Shown: positions 9,087 through 18,517, numbered from the stretch's first letter. The stretch: 64,000 nt of DNA from Cognatundibacterium crateris (GCF_010078235.1 NZ_JAABOS010000009.1:1-64000); one strand, 5' to 3'. Translations and numbers: made by a program. Notes: a model not told the origin generated them from the letters alone.

Positions 9087-10100
9087 ATGAAAAAAATATT
9101 CATCTCTGCGGTATTCATGGCCGCAACTGCCTTTCCACAACTGAGTTTTGCCTGGGGTGCGGATGGCCACCAAAGCATAGGCGCAGTAGCAGACAATCTG
9201 CTGGCGGGCACCAAGGCCGGCGCCCAGGTGAAAGCCATTTTGGGTAACAACACGCTGGAGAAAGTCGCGGTCTGGGGCGATTGCGTGAAAGGCATCGCAC
9301 CGGAAAAAGACTTTGCTTACACCTCAACCGGACGCTATCCGGAATGTGCACCTTTCGAAACAGCTGCCGGTATTGCAGCGATGGCGGATTACGTCAAACG
9401 GAATAACACCGCCTGCAATCCTGCGTTTGATGAAGAGACCTGCCATAAGCAATACCACTATGCCGACGTCGCGATTCAGCACGATCAGTATAAGACCGGT
9501 TATGTCGGCACCAGCGATCACGATGTAGTACAAGCCATACGCGCTGCAGTACTGGTATTGCAAGGTAAAGCAGCGCCAAAACCATTTTCATTCAAAGACA
9601 AAGAAGAGGCCCTGGCGCTGTTAGTGCATTATGTAGGCGACATCCACCAGCCTTTACACGTAGGCTCAGTTTTTCTGAATGCAGAGGGTAAAGTCATCGA
9701 TCCGGATAGCGGCGAGTATGACCGTGGCTCCAACACCGTGGGCGGCAATGCACTGCAATGCCCTTGCGGCAATTTGCATTCACTGTGGGATGACGTACCG
9801 TTCAATTACAAACGCGGCAAAATGAATGAGGCCTTGAGCAAAAAAGCCAAGGCCTATGCAGTGGCGAAAGCACCGCTCGATCAGTTGCCGGTATTGTGGG
9901 CCAATGACGCCATACGCGATGCCAGAAAGCTGTTTGACGGCACCCAGTTCAGTAAGAGTACGCCTAACCAGCGCGGCAATAGCTGGTCTATCGCACTGCC
10001 GCTGGAATATGAAAAAACCATGTCCAACCTGAAGGATGATGCACTGGTCCGTGCGGGCGCGCATCTGACTCAGATACTGCAAGCAATCTGGCCTGAATAA
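9087..10100 (+). CDS. Secreted S1/P1-type nuclease
   Basis: A zinc-dependent single-strand nuclease/3'-nucleotidase of the S1/P1 family, 337 residues. The signal peptide is cut after PQLSFA so that the mature chain begins with Trp23, as required because the N-terminal Trp supplies zinc ligands. Other expected ligands are visible: His28, Asp65 (AVWGD), His124 (YHYAD), His181-Asp185-His187-His191 in HYVGDIHQPLH, and NLHSLWD at 229-235. Disulfide-type Cys residues fit a periplasmic or secreted enzyme. It would degrade RNA and single-stranded DNA for phosphate and nucleoside scavenging. It sits 14 bp before sppA and is likely in the same transcript. Confidence 0.93.
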   Translation: MKKIFISAVFMAATAFPQLSFAWGADGHQSIGAVADNLLAGTKAGAQVKAILGNNTLEKVAVWGDCVKGIAPEKDFAYTSTGRYPECAPFETAAGIAAMADYVKRNNTACNPAFDEETCHKQYHYADVAIQHDQYKTGYVGTSDHDVVQAIRAAVLVLQGKAAPKPFSFKDKEEALALLVHYVGDIHQPLHVGSVFLNAEGKVIDPDSGEYDRGSNTVGGNALQCPCGNLHSLWDDVPFNYKRGKMNEALSKKAKAYAVAKAPLDQLPVLWANDAIRDARKLFDGTQFSKSTPNQRGNSWSIALPLEYEKTMSNLKDDALVRAGAHLTQILQAIWPE

Positions 10101-10114
10101 CACAAGGAGCAACT

Positions 10115-11971
10115 ATGCGTATTACCCCATTTCGCTGGATCGCAACCGGTTTCCGTTATCTTTGGAGTGCCCTTGATACCGGTCGCCGTATTATTCTGAA
10201 TTTACTGTTGTTGCTGATATTAATCAGCATCGTAATCAGCATGTTTTCCGGTGGCCCCAGAAAGCTGGAAGAAAAAACCGCACTGATACTGGACTTCAAA
10301 GGTGCATTGGTAGAACAGCATACCGGCAATGCACGTGATGCTTTGCTGGCGGAAGCTCAGGGGGCAGGTGCAAAAAAATCGACCCAGCTGCGTGACATCC
10401 TGAGCGTGCTCGATAATGCGGCGAAAGATCCTAAGATCAGCAGCGCCGTGCTGCTGCTGGATGATATGGGCGGCTCTGGCCTGGCCATGCTGCGTGAAGT
10501 CGGCGCAGCACTGGACCGTTTCAAAGCCAGTGGCAAGACCGTGATTGCCTGGGGCTCGCATTTCGATCAACGCCAGTATTTCCTGGCTTCGCATGCCAAT
10601 GAAATCTACTTGCATCCTATGGGGAATGTGATGATTACCGGCTTCGGTGGCTATCGCAATTACTACCGTGATGCACTCGATAAAGTAGGCGTGACCGTGA
10701 ATTTACTGAAAGTCGGCACCTATAAAAGTTTTGCCGAACCGTATATCGCCAACGGTCCTTCACCAGCTGCCAGCGAAGCGGAGGCTTTCCTGTATAACGC
10801 CATGTGGAAAACTTATACCGACAACGTGGAGCAATCCCGTAAATTAGCGGCAGGCAGTATCAATGCCGGTATTGATCAGTTGCCGGAGCTGATGAAAGCT
10901 GCGGGCGATGATGCAGCCAAGATGGCAATCAATATGAAGCTGGTGGATGGTCTGAAAACGCGCGATGAACTGCGTGAACACATGTACAAATTTGCGCCGC
11001 GTGATGCGCACAACAAGAGCTTCCGTCAAATTGGCTTTGATGACTACCTGGCGCTGCAAAAACCTAAGCTGTTTGGTGATGCCGTCGGTGTGATCGTGGC
11101 TGAAGGTGAAATCAGCGAAGGCAAGGCGCCTGCTGGCTCTATCGGTGGTTTGTCGACTTCCTCGCTGATCCGTAAAGCACGTGAAGATGACTCTGTCAAA
11201 GCGCTGGTATTGCGCGTGAACTCACCAGGTGGCAGCGCGTTTGGCTCTGAGCTGATCCGCCGTGAACTGGAACTGACCCGTAAAGCCGGTAAGCCAGTCG
11301 TGATTTCTATGGGTAACGTGGCAGCATCGGGCGGCTACTGGGTTTCTATGTCTTCCGACGAAGTGATTGCGGATGAAGCGACGATTACCGGTTCTATCGG
11401 CGTGTTCGCGATTTTGCCGACTGCAGAAAAAGCAATCGACAAGTTAGGCGTACATACTGCGGGCACCACCACCACCTGGCTGGCTGAGCCTTACAATCCG
11501 CTGCGCCCGCTCAATCCTAAGTTTGCTGAGCTGGTACAAAGCAGTATCAATCATATCTACAGCGACTTTACCGGCAAGGCTGCGGCTGCACGTAAAACCA
11601 CGCCTGAGAAAATCGATGAAGTAGCGCAAGGCCGGGTCTGGACCGGCACCCAGGCGAAAGAACGTGGCCTGATCGACCGTACCGGCAGCTATAACGATGC
11701 GCTGCTGACTGCAGCCAAACGTGCCAAGCTGAGCGACTATCGCATCAGTTATGTGGAACCGGAAATGTCACGTGTCGATAAGCTGTTTGAACTGCTGGGT
11801 GCGCAAACTGCGAAACTCCTGCACGATCAGTTTAAAGTCGCGCTGGTACCAACTGGTATCACACCGGCTGCGGCTCAGCAGATCGCAAATGATTTCAGCT
11901 GGCTCAATGAAGTCAACAAGGGTAGCAATGGGTACACCGCACTGACGCATTGTCTGTGCACAGCACCCTGA
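10115..11971 (+). CDS. sppA: Signal peptide peptidase SppA, 67-kDa type
   Basis: An inner-membrane serine protease with a Ser-Lys dyad that cleaves released signal peptides. The protein has 618 residues, one N-terminal membrane segment at about 26-46, and two tandem ClpP-like peptidase-S49 domains. The general base is Lys204 in VGTYKSFAEP, in the first half. The nucleophile is Ser405 in NVAASGGYW, in the second half. This split arrangement is typical of the long, E. coli-like form. The start follows AAGGAGC. It is closely linked to the upstream secreted nuclease gene and ends before a strong terminator. Confidence 0.96.
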   Translation: MRITPFRWIATGFRYLWSALDTGRRIILNLLLLLILISIVISMFSGGPRKLEEKTALILDFKGALVEQHTGNARDALLAEAQGAGAKKSTQLRDILSVLDNAAKDPKISSAVLLLDDMGGSGLAMLREVGAALDRFKASGKTVIAWGSHFDQRQYFLASHANEIYLHPMGNVMITGFGGYRNYYRDALDKVGVTVNLLKVGTYKSFAEPYIANGPSPAASEAEAFLYNAMWKTYTDNVEQSRKLAAGSINAGIDQLPELMKAAGDDAAKMAINMKLVDGLKTRDELREHMYKFAPRDAHNKSFRQIGFDDYLALQKPKLFGDAVGVIVAEGEISEGKAPAGSIGGLSTSSLIRKAREDDSVKALVLRVNSPGGSAFGSELIRRELELTRKAGKPVVISMGNVAASGGYWVSMSSDEVIADEATITGSIGVFAILPTAEKAIDKLGVHTAGTTTTWLAEPYNPLRPLNPKFAELVQSSINHIYSDFTGKAAAARKTTPEKIDEVAQGRVWTGTQAKERGLIDRTGSYNDALLTAAKRAKLSDYRISYVEPEMSRVDKLFELLGAQTAKLLHDQFKVALVPTGITPAAAQQIANDFSWLNEVNKGSNGYTALTHCLCTAP

Positions 11972-12002
11972 GTCAGAAACTCTGAAACTGAAATAACTCA
12001 GC

Positions 12003-12038
12003 AAAAAAGCTGGCCTCTGCAAAGAGGTCAGCTTTTTT
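12003..12038. terminator. Bidirectional terminator, sppA / ATP-grasp gene
   Basis: A long stem pairs AAAAAAGCTG.CCTCT with AGAGG.CAGCTTTTTT around a short loop. It reaches the stop codon of the convergent ATP-grasp gene. Confidence 0.85.
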
Positions 12039-13246
12039 TATGCAGCGTTAAACGGCAAGCGACGCCGGATACGTAGTCGCAGTTTCGCCACCACATGGCG
12101 CCAGTTACGCAAGGCAATGCGTGGCTCATGCCAGCGCAGATAAGGCCAGTAACGTGGGTCCCATAACCAGCGCAGCAAACCCGCCACATCACCACTATCC
12201 ACAGCACGAAATACATCTTGCGGAAACAAGGGAATCACCGCTTTATGCTGAGTATTCTGTGCAGACTGGCGCCACTCTTCGCTGACCGGGTCATCTGCCA
12301 GCATGCGCTGAATAGCTGCGACCACATCCACCCCGGCCAACCGCCCCAGATCCAGCGTCAGCGTGGGACGAAAATTCTGTTCCAGCAAATACAATGCGCC
12401 GCTACTGTCTTGCTGTATCAGATCAAAGCCACACAATCCATGAAAACCGGACAGCCTGCCACTACGCTGGACGATGTCATCCAGCCCCGGAAAGGACTGA
12501 AACTGTATCGCAGCCGAAGGTCCCAGCTCACCCCAGGTGCGGCTACGGAAATAAGAAAACAGACTCAGTAGCTGGCCATGACGGAACACGGCAGATGCAC
12601 TCAGCAAACGGCCAGTGATGAATTCCTGCGCAATCCAGGCATGGCTCAGATCGATCTGAGCGCACTGCTCCATAGTGTGAATGATGCGCACCGCCAGTCC
12701 CGCATAACCTTGCGCCTCTTTGAGTACCAGCGGAAACCCAAAGCGCTGTGCAGCCTGCTGCAAGTCCTGCATGGTATGGCAGATCTGAAATGCAGGAACC
12801 CGGATGTCAGCGGCCTGACAGGCTTGCAGAAACTGTATCTTAGAAGTCGCAAACCCCAGTTTATCCGGCGCGATGCAATGACGCAGCACATGCTGCACCC
12901 AGCTTTGATGCTGACGTTTTTCCAGTGCATACAATAAGGGATCGTCGCCTATCACGATCCAGTCTGCCTGATGCTGAGCTTGCGCCAGATACTGCTGCAA
13001 ATTATCCAGCAACTGATCCATATCCCCGGCGACCGAAGTACGGCGCGTGACATAGCGCGACAAGGCAGGATAATTTGCAGGAGGCCCAAATACGCTGACT
13101 TCGCAGCCAGCCTGATGCAACACGGCGGGCAGTCGCGACAAACCCTCCCAATAGGCGAAAGTCAGGATCAACACACGGCAAACCGGCACTGTCGCACCCG
13201 CGCGCGCAGCGGGGGGAGTCTGCGTCTGAAGCTGAGTTTGGTACAC
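12038..13246 (-). CDS. ATP-grasp domain protein, carboxylate-amine ligase-like
   Basis: About 402 residues. An N-terminal Rossmann-like segment (VCRVLILTFAYWEGLSRLPAVLHQAGCEVSVFGP) is followed by a DDPLLYALEK segment. The ATP-grasp region starts near ATSKIQFLQACQAADIRVPAF, with the nucleotide-binding FPLVLKEAQGYAGLAVRII, IAQEFITGRLLSASAV and the metal-binding LLEQNFRPTLTLD. Such enzymes join a carboxylate to an amine or thiol through an acyl phosphate; the substrate is not predictable. The best start is GTG at 13244-13246 behind AAGG. An earlier TTG is too close to that site, and no ATG occurs before residue ~76. No biosynthetic neighbours are present. Confidence 0.75.
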   Translation of the reverse strand: MYQTQLQTQTPPAARAGATVPVCRVLILTFAYWEGLSRLPAVLHQAGCEVSVFGPPANYPALSRYVTRRTSVAGDMDQLLDNLQQYLAQAQHQADWIVIGDDPLLYALEKRQHQSWVQHVLRHCIAPDKLGFATSKIQFLQACQAADIRVPAFQICHTMQDLQQAAQRFGFPLVLKEAQGYAGLAVRIIHTMEQCAQIDLSHAWIAQEFITGRLLSASAVFRHGQLLSLFSYFRSRTWGELGPSAAIQFQSFPGLDDIVQRSGRLSGFHGLCGFDLIQQDSSGALYLLEQNFRPTLTLDLGRLAGVDVVAAIQRMLADDPVSEEWRQSAQNTQHKAVIPLFPQDVFRAVDSGDVAGLLRWLWDPRYWPYLRWHEPRIALRNWRHVVAKLRLRIRRRLPFNAA

Positions 13247-13355
13247 GGGCAAACCTTATTGAGGGAAATAATTTGCCTGCATACTAGAACATAATGCAAC
13301 ATTTCTCCAGAAAAAGATAACTGGTATGCCGCCCTATCTTTAGCACATTGCATCA

Positions 13356-13394
13356 GCAGGACAACAGCGCGCAGCTTGCGCGCTGTTGCCCTGC
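13356..13394. other. Strong GC-rich hairpin in the 13247-13541 gap
   Basis: CAACAGCGCGCA and TGCGCGCTGTTG pair perfectly around a GCT loop (13362-13388). The stem is extended after one mismatch by GCAGG/CCTGC. It has no T-tract, so it may be a REP-like element or mRNA stabiliser rather than an intrinsic terminator. The remaining gap between the two minus-strand genes holds nothing else I can recognise. Confidence 0.6.
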
Positions 13395-13541
13395 ACATAC
13401 GACTAAAAAAGCCTGAAAACTGCGACCTGATTCCAGACCGGTGGCTGGCGCGACTCCAGCTGGTATTAGCAGCAGACGCACGGTATTACATGGCCCGCTA
13501 ACACAGATCGCAGGCCACAGAGCCCGACAAGCGGTAAGGCA

Positions 13542-14774
13542 TCAATGCGGACGGGCAGGCAGATACTTTTTCAATTCCATTTTGCCGATCTGATTGCGGT
13601 GCACTTCATCCGGGCCATCGGCCAGGCGTAAGGTTCTGGCCTGGGCATAGGCATAGGCCAGGCCAAAATCATCGGATACCCCGCCGCCGCCATGTACCTG
13701 TATCGCCCAATCAATCACCTGGCAAGCCATATTTGGTGCGGCCACTTTAATCATGGCAATTTCTTTCGCTGCTGCTTTATTGCCTACGGTATCCATCATC
13801 TGCGCCGCATTCAGTACCAGGAAGCGCGCCTGATCAATCAGGATGCGGGATTCAGCGATACGTTCCAGCGTCACGGTCTGCTCGGCCACCCGTTTGCCAA
13901 ACGCGACCCGCGTGACCGCACGCTGACACATTTTCTCCAATGCGCGTTCTGCCAGTCCGATCAGGCGCATGCAATGATGGATGCGGCCCGGTCCCAGACG
14001 TCCCTGTGCGATTTCAAAACCACGTCCCTCACCCAACAGCATATTGGCAGCCGGTACGCGCACGTTCTCGAACAAGACTTCGCCATGACCATGCGGCGCA
14101 TCGTCATAACCAAACACCGGCAAGGCGCGCAATATGCGTACGCCCGGCGTATCACGTGGCACGATGATCATGGATTGCTGCTGATGACGGTCAGCGTTAT
14201 CCGGATCACTCTTACCCATGAAAATAAAGACCTGACAGCGCGGATCATTCGCGCCCGAGGACCACCATTTACGGCCATTGATAACGTAGCTGTCACCGTC
14301 TTTGCGGATCGATGCTTCAATATTGGTCGCATCTGAGGAAGCAACGGCAGGCTCTGTCATGGCAAAGCAAGAGCGTATCTCGCCGCGTAATAAAGGCTGC
14401 AGCCATTGCGCCTGCTGTTCCGGCGTGCCATAGCGCGCCAGCACTTCCATATTGCCGGTATCCGGTGCCGAACAATTGAATACTTCGGGTGCCCAGACTA
14501 CCCGCCCCATGATTTCACACAACGGTGCGTATTCCAGATTCGTCAATCCTGCGCCATGACCTGATTCTGGCAAGAACAAATTCCACAAACCCGCTTCACG
14601 CGCTTTTTCTTTGAGCGACTCCACCACACGGGTCGGTATCCACGCATTACCCGCAGCCCGGTTGGCCGCCACCTCGTCAAAAAAAGCCTGCTCATTCGGA
14701 TAAATATGCGCGTCCATGAACGCGATCAGACGCTGTTGCAGATCCTGTACTTTCTGGCTGTATTGAAAATCCAT
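13542..14774 (-). CDS. Acyl-CoA dehydrogenase family protein
   Basis: An FAD flavoenzyme that desaturates an acyl-CoA at the alpha-beta bond and passes electrons to ETF. It has 410 residues from the ATG at 14774, which follows ACGGAG; the longer upstream frame lacks a binding site. Visible features are [18 protein letters not shown] and [19 protein letters not shown] (FAD/substrate region), [35 protein letters not shown] and [18 protein letters not shown] near the C terminus. The DGPDEVH ending resembles the ACAD10/11-like branch. A histidine-phosphatase-like gene lies 106 bp upstream on the same strand. Confidence 0.92.
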   Translation of the reverse strand: MDFQYSQKVQDLQQRLIAFMDAHIYPNEQAFFDEVAANRAAGNAWIPTRVVESLKEKAREAGLWNLFLPESGHGAGLTNLEYAPLCEIMGRVVWAPEVFNCSAPDTGNMEVLARYGTPEQQAQWLQPLLRGEIRSCFAMTEPAVASSDATNIEASIRKDGDSYVINGRKWWSSGANDPRCQVFIFMGKSDPDNADRHQQQSMIIVPRDTPGVRILRALPVFGYDDAPHGHGEVLFENVRVPAANMLLGEGRGFEIAQGRLGPGRIHHCMRLIGLAERALEKMCQRAVTRVAFGKRVAEQTVTLERIAESRILIDQARFLVLNAAQMMDTVGNKAAAKEIAMIKVAAPNMACQVIDWAIQVHGGGGVSDDFGLAYAYAQARTLRLADGPDEVHRNQIGKMELKKYLPARPH

Positions 14775-14880
14775 GCGGGCTCCGTTGATATGTGTGTGGT
14801 GGGGGTAGACTAACTGAACTTGATCCGAAATCCGAAAATGCGGATGCAAGTCAGTATTTGTTTTCTCTCAGAAATCAGCT

Positions 14881-15612
14881 TCAGACAAAGGTAATCAGCT
14901 TAGGCTGATTCAATACTTCTAAATGGGCATACTGGTTCAGACCGGTCAGGAAAGCTGAACCTGCACCGGGGCCAGCTTCCGGCACCAGCAGACGGGTCAC
15001 ACCAGTATTCACCAGCGACCAGTTAAACCCGGCGAAACGCGCATCTTCAAAGCCCAGCAGATGTTGACAAATCGCAGAAATGGTACCGCCTGAAGTGAAA
15101 ATCACAATTTGCTTCGCGCCATCCTGCAACGCCAGTTGCGCCTGCAGACCCTGTACACAACGCAGCTGGAATGCGCGCCAGGTTTCCGAGTATTCACTGT
15201 CGTACTCACCTGAAATCCAGCGTGTAATGGCTGCCGCAAATATCTGTTGGAAAGCATGTTTGCCATCCGGGGTATCCATCAAAAAGCGTTTCACCACACG
15301 CGGATCATCAAACTCAGGCGTATGGCGCGCCAGCACCTCGTGATGGTTGTATTCATTCAGATGCGCGTCTTGCTGCCAACTACCCGCATCCAGTGCGGCC
15401 TCCGGCAAATCCAGCCAGCTGGCCAGGCAGGCGGCCGCCGTTTGATGATGGCGTTGCATCGCTCCGGTAACGACCCGCGCCACCGGCATATCGCGCTCTG
15501 CCCACCAGCGCCCCAGATGACGTGCCTGCTCAGCGCCCAAAGGCGACAACTGATCATAGTTTTCACTGCCGAATGAAGCTTGCCCGTGTCGCACTAAAAA
15601 AATCTGTGCCAT
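14881..15612 (-). CDS. Histidine phosphatase-fold protein, second catalytic His replaced
   Basis: A 243-residue member of the phosphoglycerate-mutase-like clan, with the phospho-acceptor motif LVRHGQAS (His9) and a QRHHQTA segment. In place of the usual SHGG that supplies the second catalytic His there is IVIFTSGGTISAI, so the aligned residue is Ser. Known members of this branch in betaproteobacteria are annotated only as histidine phosphatase family. Activity may be reduced, altered or absent. The gene shares strand and probably transcript with the acyl-CoA dehydrogenase downstream. It is divergent from a LysR regulator. The start follows AAAGGCAG. Confidence 0.88.
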   Translation of the reverse strand: MAQIFLVRHGQASFGSENYDQLSPLGAEQARHLGRWWAERDMPVARVVTGAMQRHHQTAAACLASWLDLPEAALDAGSWQQDAHLNEYNHHEVLARHTPEFDDPRVVKRFLMDTPDGKHAFQQIFAAAITRWISGEYDSEYSETWRAFQLRCVQGLQAQLALQDGAKQIVIFTSGGTISAICQHLLGFEDARFAGFNWSLVNTGVTRLLVPEAGPGAGSAFLTGLNQYAHLEVLNQPKLITFV

Positions 15613-15813
15613 ATCTGCCTTTCACTGCCTATAAATACCTGTCACTGCTGAGTGTAGAAATGCTGTCTGAAGTTCCTTGCACGCAGCAGTGCCTGGCTGG
15701 GAAGAAGCAGGCACGCTGCTATGCGCAGCAACAAACGAAAAAGTATGTGCGCAGTGTAAGTCCAGCTCTATAATCAATCAAATGAATACTAGTAATCATT
15801 ATTTATAAATACT

Positions 15814-16749
15814 ATGCATTTATCCCGTGTTGATCTGAACTTGTTTGTGGTGTTTGTCGCGGTATATACCGAAGGCAGCGTGACGCGCGCCGCGCAACAA
15901 CTGAACCTGACGCAACCCGCCATCAGTCATGCACTCAAACGTTTACGCGATTTATTTCAGGACCCTTTGTTTATCCGGCAAGGACAAAGCATGGTGTCTA
16001 CGCCGCTGGCGCGTAACCTGATCGAGCCGGTCAGGCAGGCGCTGCGCGGGCTGGAGCTGAGTATGCAGGAACATGCGCGCTTTGACCCGGCAACCGCCAG
16101 TAAGCAATGTCATCTGGCTTTGCGCGACGTGCTGGAATCGACTATCTTGCCGCCGCTGCTGCATCAACTGACGCAACAGGCGCCGCAGATACAGCTACAG
16201 GCAATCCAGGTCGAGCGACGCGAACTGGTGGCTGAACTGGCGGCTGGTACGCTGGATCTGGCGATCGATATGCTGCTGCCGCTGTCAGGTGAAATCCGGC
16301 GTCAGCGCATTTTGCAGGATAAAACTGTGATACTGGTCAGACAGGGACATCCTGTAATCCAAGGGCAAATCTCGCTGGAGCAATATTTGCAGGCGGAGCA
16401 CATACTGGCGAGCTCGAGAAGGCATGGACCGGGGCTGGAAGATGTGGAGCTGAGCCGTTTGGGATTACAGCGCAAGGTAAAGCTGCGTTGTCAGCATTAT
16501 TACGCTGCCTGCCGGGTCGTCAGTCAGACCGACTTGCTACTGACCATGCCGGAAGCCTATGCGCGTATTGCGAACGAACAGTTCGGCCATCAGATGCTGC
16601 ATCTGCCGCTGGCCATGCCTACCTGGGATGTGTATCTGTACTGGCATCAGAATGTGGATCAGGATCCGGCCAATCTGTGGTTACGTGAGTTGGTGATCAA
16701 TGCGGTGACACCGGCCGCACTGCCGGCAACGCCAGTGGCGAAAGACTGA
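15814..16749 (+). CDS. LysR-family transcriptional regulator
   Basis: 311 residues with the LysR winged-helix at the N terminus (RVDLNLFVVFVAVYTEGSVTRAAQQLNLTQPAISHALKRLRDLF) and a NodD/PA-type effector domain after residue 90. It is divergent from the phosphatase-like/acyl-CoA dehydrogenase pair across a 201-bp gap. The AT-rich end of that gap (ATACTAGTAATCATTATT, 15786-15803) could include its binding site. By the usual LysR arrangement it probably regulates the divergent genes and itself; the inducer is unknown. Confidence 0.93.
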   Translation: MHLSRVDLNLFVVFVAVYTEGSVTRAAQQLNLTQPAISHALKRLRDLFQDPLFIRQGQSMVSTPLARNLIEPVRQALRGLELSMQEHARFDPATASKQCHLALRDVLESTILPPLLHQLTQQAPQIQLQAIQVERRELVAELAAGTLDLAIDMLLPLSGEIRRQRILQDKTVILVRQGHPVIQGQISLEQYLQAEHILASSRRHGPGLEDVELSRLGLQRKVKLRCQHYYAACRVVSQTDLLLTMPEAYARIANEQFGHQMLHLPLAMPTWDVYLYWHQNVDQDPANLWLRELVINAVTPAALPATPVAKD

Positions 16750-16821
16750 TGCCGGCTGTCAGGCCATGAACGGGGTATCAGCTACTGTGAACTGCGCGTG
16801 ACAAGACAATAGGGCAATAGA

Positions 16822-16853
16822 GCAGCCAGTCAGGCTGCGTCTTTATTTTTTTG
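16822..16853 (+). terminator. Terminator after LysR gene
   Basis: GCAGCC and GGCTGC form a 6-bp stem around AGTCA, followed by GTCTTTATTTTTTT. The T-tract runs into the stop codon of the convergent DUF3579 gene. Confidence 0.65.
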
Positions 16854-17181
16854 TCTCGGCCTCATCTGGCAGCAGACAGGCATCAATAATCTGCAAATCA
16901 TTGTCCTTGGCAAAACTCAGGACAAAGTGATAGGCCAGTGGCTCGATATCGCGAATCGCTTCATTCACAACCACAGAGCGTACGCCGTTGAGCAAAATCG
17001 GACGCACATAGGGCGAATACTGCAAATGGGCATGCCTGCCCCCGTCGGGACTGAAACACGACATGGCACCGCATAAGCGCTCGGCCCAATCGCTGGGACG
17101 GAACTGTTTTCCACTACTGGTCAGCCCCAGGATGAAAAACTCGCGGACTGGCTGAGAAGGTGTTTTATTGGATTCGGCCAT
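16843..17181 (-). CDS. DUF3579 family protein
   Basis: A 112-residue cytoplasmic protein matching DUF3579, a small family concentrated in betaproteobacteria. Typical segments are REFFILGLTSSGKQFRPSDWAERLCGAMS, YSPYVRPILLNGVRSVVVN and EPLAYHFVLSFAKDNDLQI. Function is unknown; I see no catalytic motif. It is transcribed alone, with a weak GAG ribosome binding site. The 385-bp gap upstream contains no gene. Confidence 0.88.
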   Translation of the reverse strand: MAESNKTPSQPVREFFILGLTSSGKQFRPSDWAERLCGAMSCFSPDGGRHAHLQYSPYVRPILLNGVRSVVVNEAIRDIEPLAYHFVLSFAKDNDLQIIDACLLPDEAETKK

Positions 17182-17530
17182 GTGCTCGGCTCGCTGTGAA
17201 GCAAAATTGAAAAAAGCAAAACATCATTATGTGACACTAAGCTTTCAAGATACTTCCATATTATATCTTATAGAAGACTTGGTTCGAAACCTGTGCATCA
17301 GATAAATCTGTGGAGGCTGGACTCGAAGCCTGATTTCTGACGCAGCCCTCCCAAAAACACTTGCAAAATCAACAGGATAGCAGAAAAAACTCACTCTTTT
17401 GGTGCATATTACAGTTACAACTGCTTCGTGCTTGCACGTTCCACTATAGGCGATTTCCTGCATGATAAAAACCCGGCATCCGCTGTTTTCTACATGCCCA
17501 TCCGCAGGCTATACAAATCAGCGGGCATAA
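17182..17530. other. Intergenic stretch without a gene
   Basis: This is mostly AT-rich DNA. A small hairpin (AGGCT/AGCCT around 17314-17331) is visible, and the short frames show no protein character. It presumably holds the DUF3579 promoter. Confidence 0.6.
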
Positions 17531-17558
17531 AAAAACGCGATGCAGGCATCGCGTTTTT
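17531..17558 (-). terminator. Terminator after CobD/CbiB-like gene
   Basis: AAAAACGCGATGC and GCATCGCGTTTTT pair, with the innermost bases forming the loop. It lies 8 bp past the stop codon of the minus-strand membrane-protein gene. Confidence 0.85.
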
Positions 17559-17566
17559 GAGTTTTG

Positions 17567-18517
17567 TCAGATCCAGACGGCAAATGATAACAGAGCCAGC
17601 AGCAGCATCCACAACAGTAAAGCTCGCCAGACCAGTCCCACTGCGCTCTGCAGCGCGCGCGGTGTAGCTTCCGTGCCAGGCTGGCTTTCCAGATCCAGGC
17701 TGTCGATATCGACCGCGCTGGCATCGGCCTGCAATATCATGGCTTTTTCTTCCGGCTCGCCCAGTCGTACGCCAAGCGCACCACCGCCTGCAGACAGAAT
17801 AATGCCAACTACTTCGTCCTTCCAGCGATCAGCATAATTACGCCAGGAATAGACCGCGTCTTCAAAATTACCAACCACCGCAAACGCAACCGCCGTCAAA
17901 CGCGCCGGCACCCAGTCTATCCAGTAAAACACTTTGGTCGCATACTGACCGAAGGCCTCATCCTGCATATGCTCAGGCTCGGTCCAGGCGCGCGCCAGGT
18001 ACTCGGCAACCCGATACATCACCGCGCAGGCGGGACCAACCGGCATCAGGAACCAAAAAAACACGCCAAATACATTCCTGTGCGTCGCCATCAGCGCGCG
18101 TTCTACCGTCAAACGCGAAATTTCCGATACATCCATGTCGCTGGTATCCAGATGCGTCCACTCAGCCAGATAGCGCCGTGCAGCATCGTCGTCACCGGAA
18201 CTGAGTGCCAGTTGAATAGAAGTAAAGTAATGGCTATAGCGTCTGAAACCCAGCGTCAGGTAGACAATCAGCACATTCCAGGCCAGCGCCGCAAATGGAC
18301 TCAGGCGCAGACAAAGCCAGTAAATCAGCGCTGTAGGAACGGTCAGCAAACCCACCACCAGCCACCAGCCAAGGCGCCCGTGCTTGACGGTACCCGCATT
18401 AAAGGAAGCCTCGATTTTATTGGCCAGATTCTGAATCTGCGTGTAAATGGGATTATCCGCCCGCAAAGGCTTCAACTGCTCAATGAGTAAAGCTAACAAT
18501 ATCGAGATAAATGTCAT
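17567..18517 (-). CDS. CobD/CbiB family (AmpE-like) membrane protein
   Basis: 316 residues with about four membrane segments: the start, WWLVVGLLTVPTALIYWLCL near 51-70, AALAWNVLIVYLTLGF near 76-91, FFWFLMPVGPACAVMYRVAEY near 152-172, and LLLWMLLLALLSFAV at the end. The family resemblance is to CobD/CbiB and AmpE. No cobalamin genes are nearby, so a role in adenosylcobinamide synthesis is unlikely, and the function is unknown. In Burkholderiales this gene commonly stands next to a Nudix CoA pyrophosphatase gene, as here (260 bp away, same strand). Confidence 0.85.
   Translation of the reverse strand: MTFISILLALLIEQLKPLRADNPIYTQIQNLANKIEASFNAGTVKHGRLGWWLVVGLLTVPTALIYWLCLRLSPFAALAWNVLIVYLTLGFRRYSHYFTSIQLALSSGDDDAARRYLAEWTHLDTSDMDVSEISRLTVERALMATHRNVFGVFFWFLMPVGPACAVMYRVAEYLARAWTEPEHMQDEAFGQYATKVFYWIDWVPARLTAVAFAVVGNFEDAVYSWRNYADRWKDEVVGIILSAGGGALGVRLGEPEEKAMILQADASAVDIDSLDLESQPGTEATPRALQSAVGLVWRALLLWMLLLALLSFAVWI

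Noticed and set aside
13453..13494. GGTATTA words resembling the DUF6445/TonB operator
   Set aside because: They lie downstream of an acyl-CoA dehydrogenase stop, not before a gene, and match only 7-8 bases with a different spacing.
17281..17331. Two T-arm-like strings (GGTTCGAAACC and, on the other strand, AGGCTTCGAGTCC) suggesting a tRNA
   Set aside because: Neither has a matching 5-bp T stem, acceptor stem or anticodon arm at the right distance, so no tRNA can be folded here.
17567..18517. Cobalamin biosynthesis CobD
   Set aside because: The similarity is to the wider CobD/CbiB-AmpE family; there are no other cobalamin genes, and this neighbourhood is typical of the uncharacterised branch.
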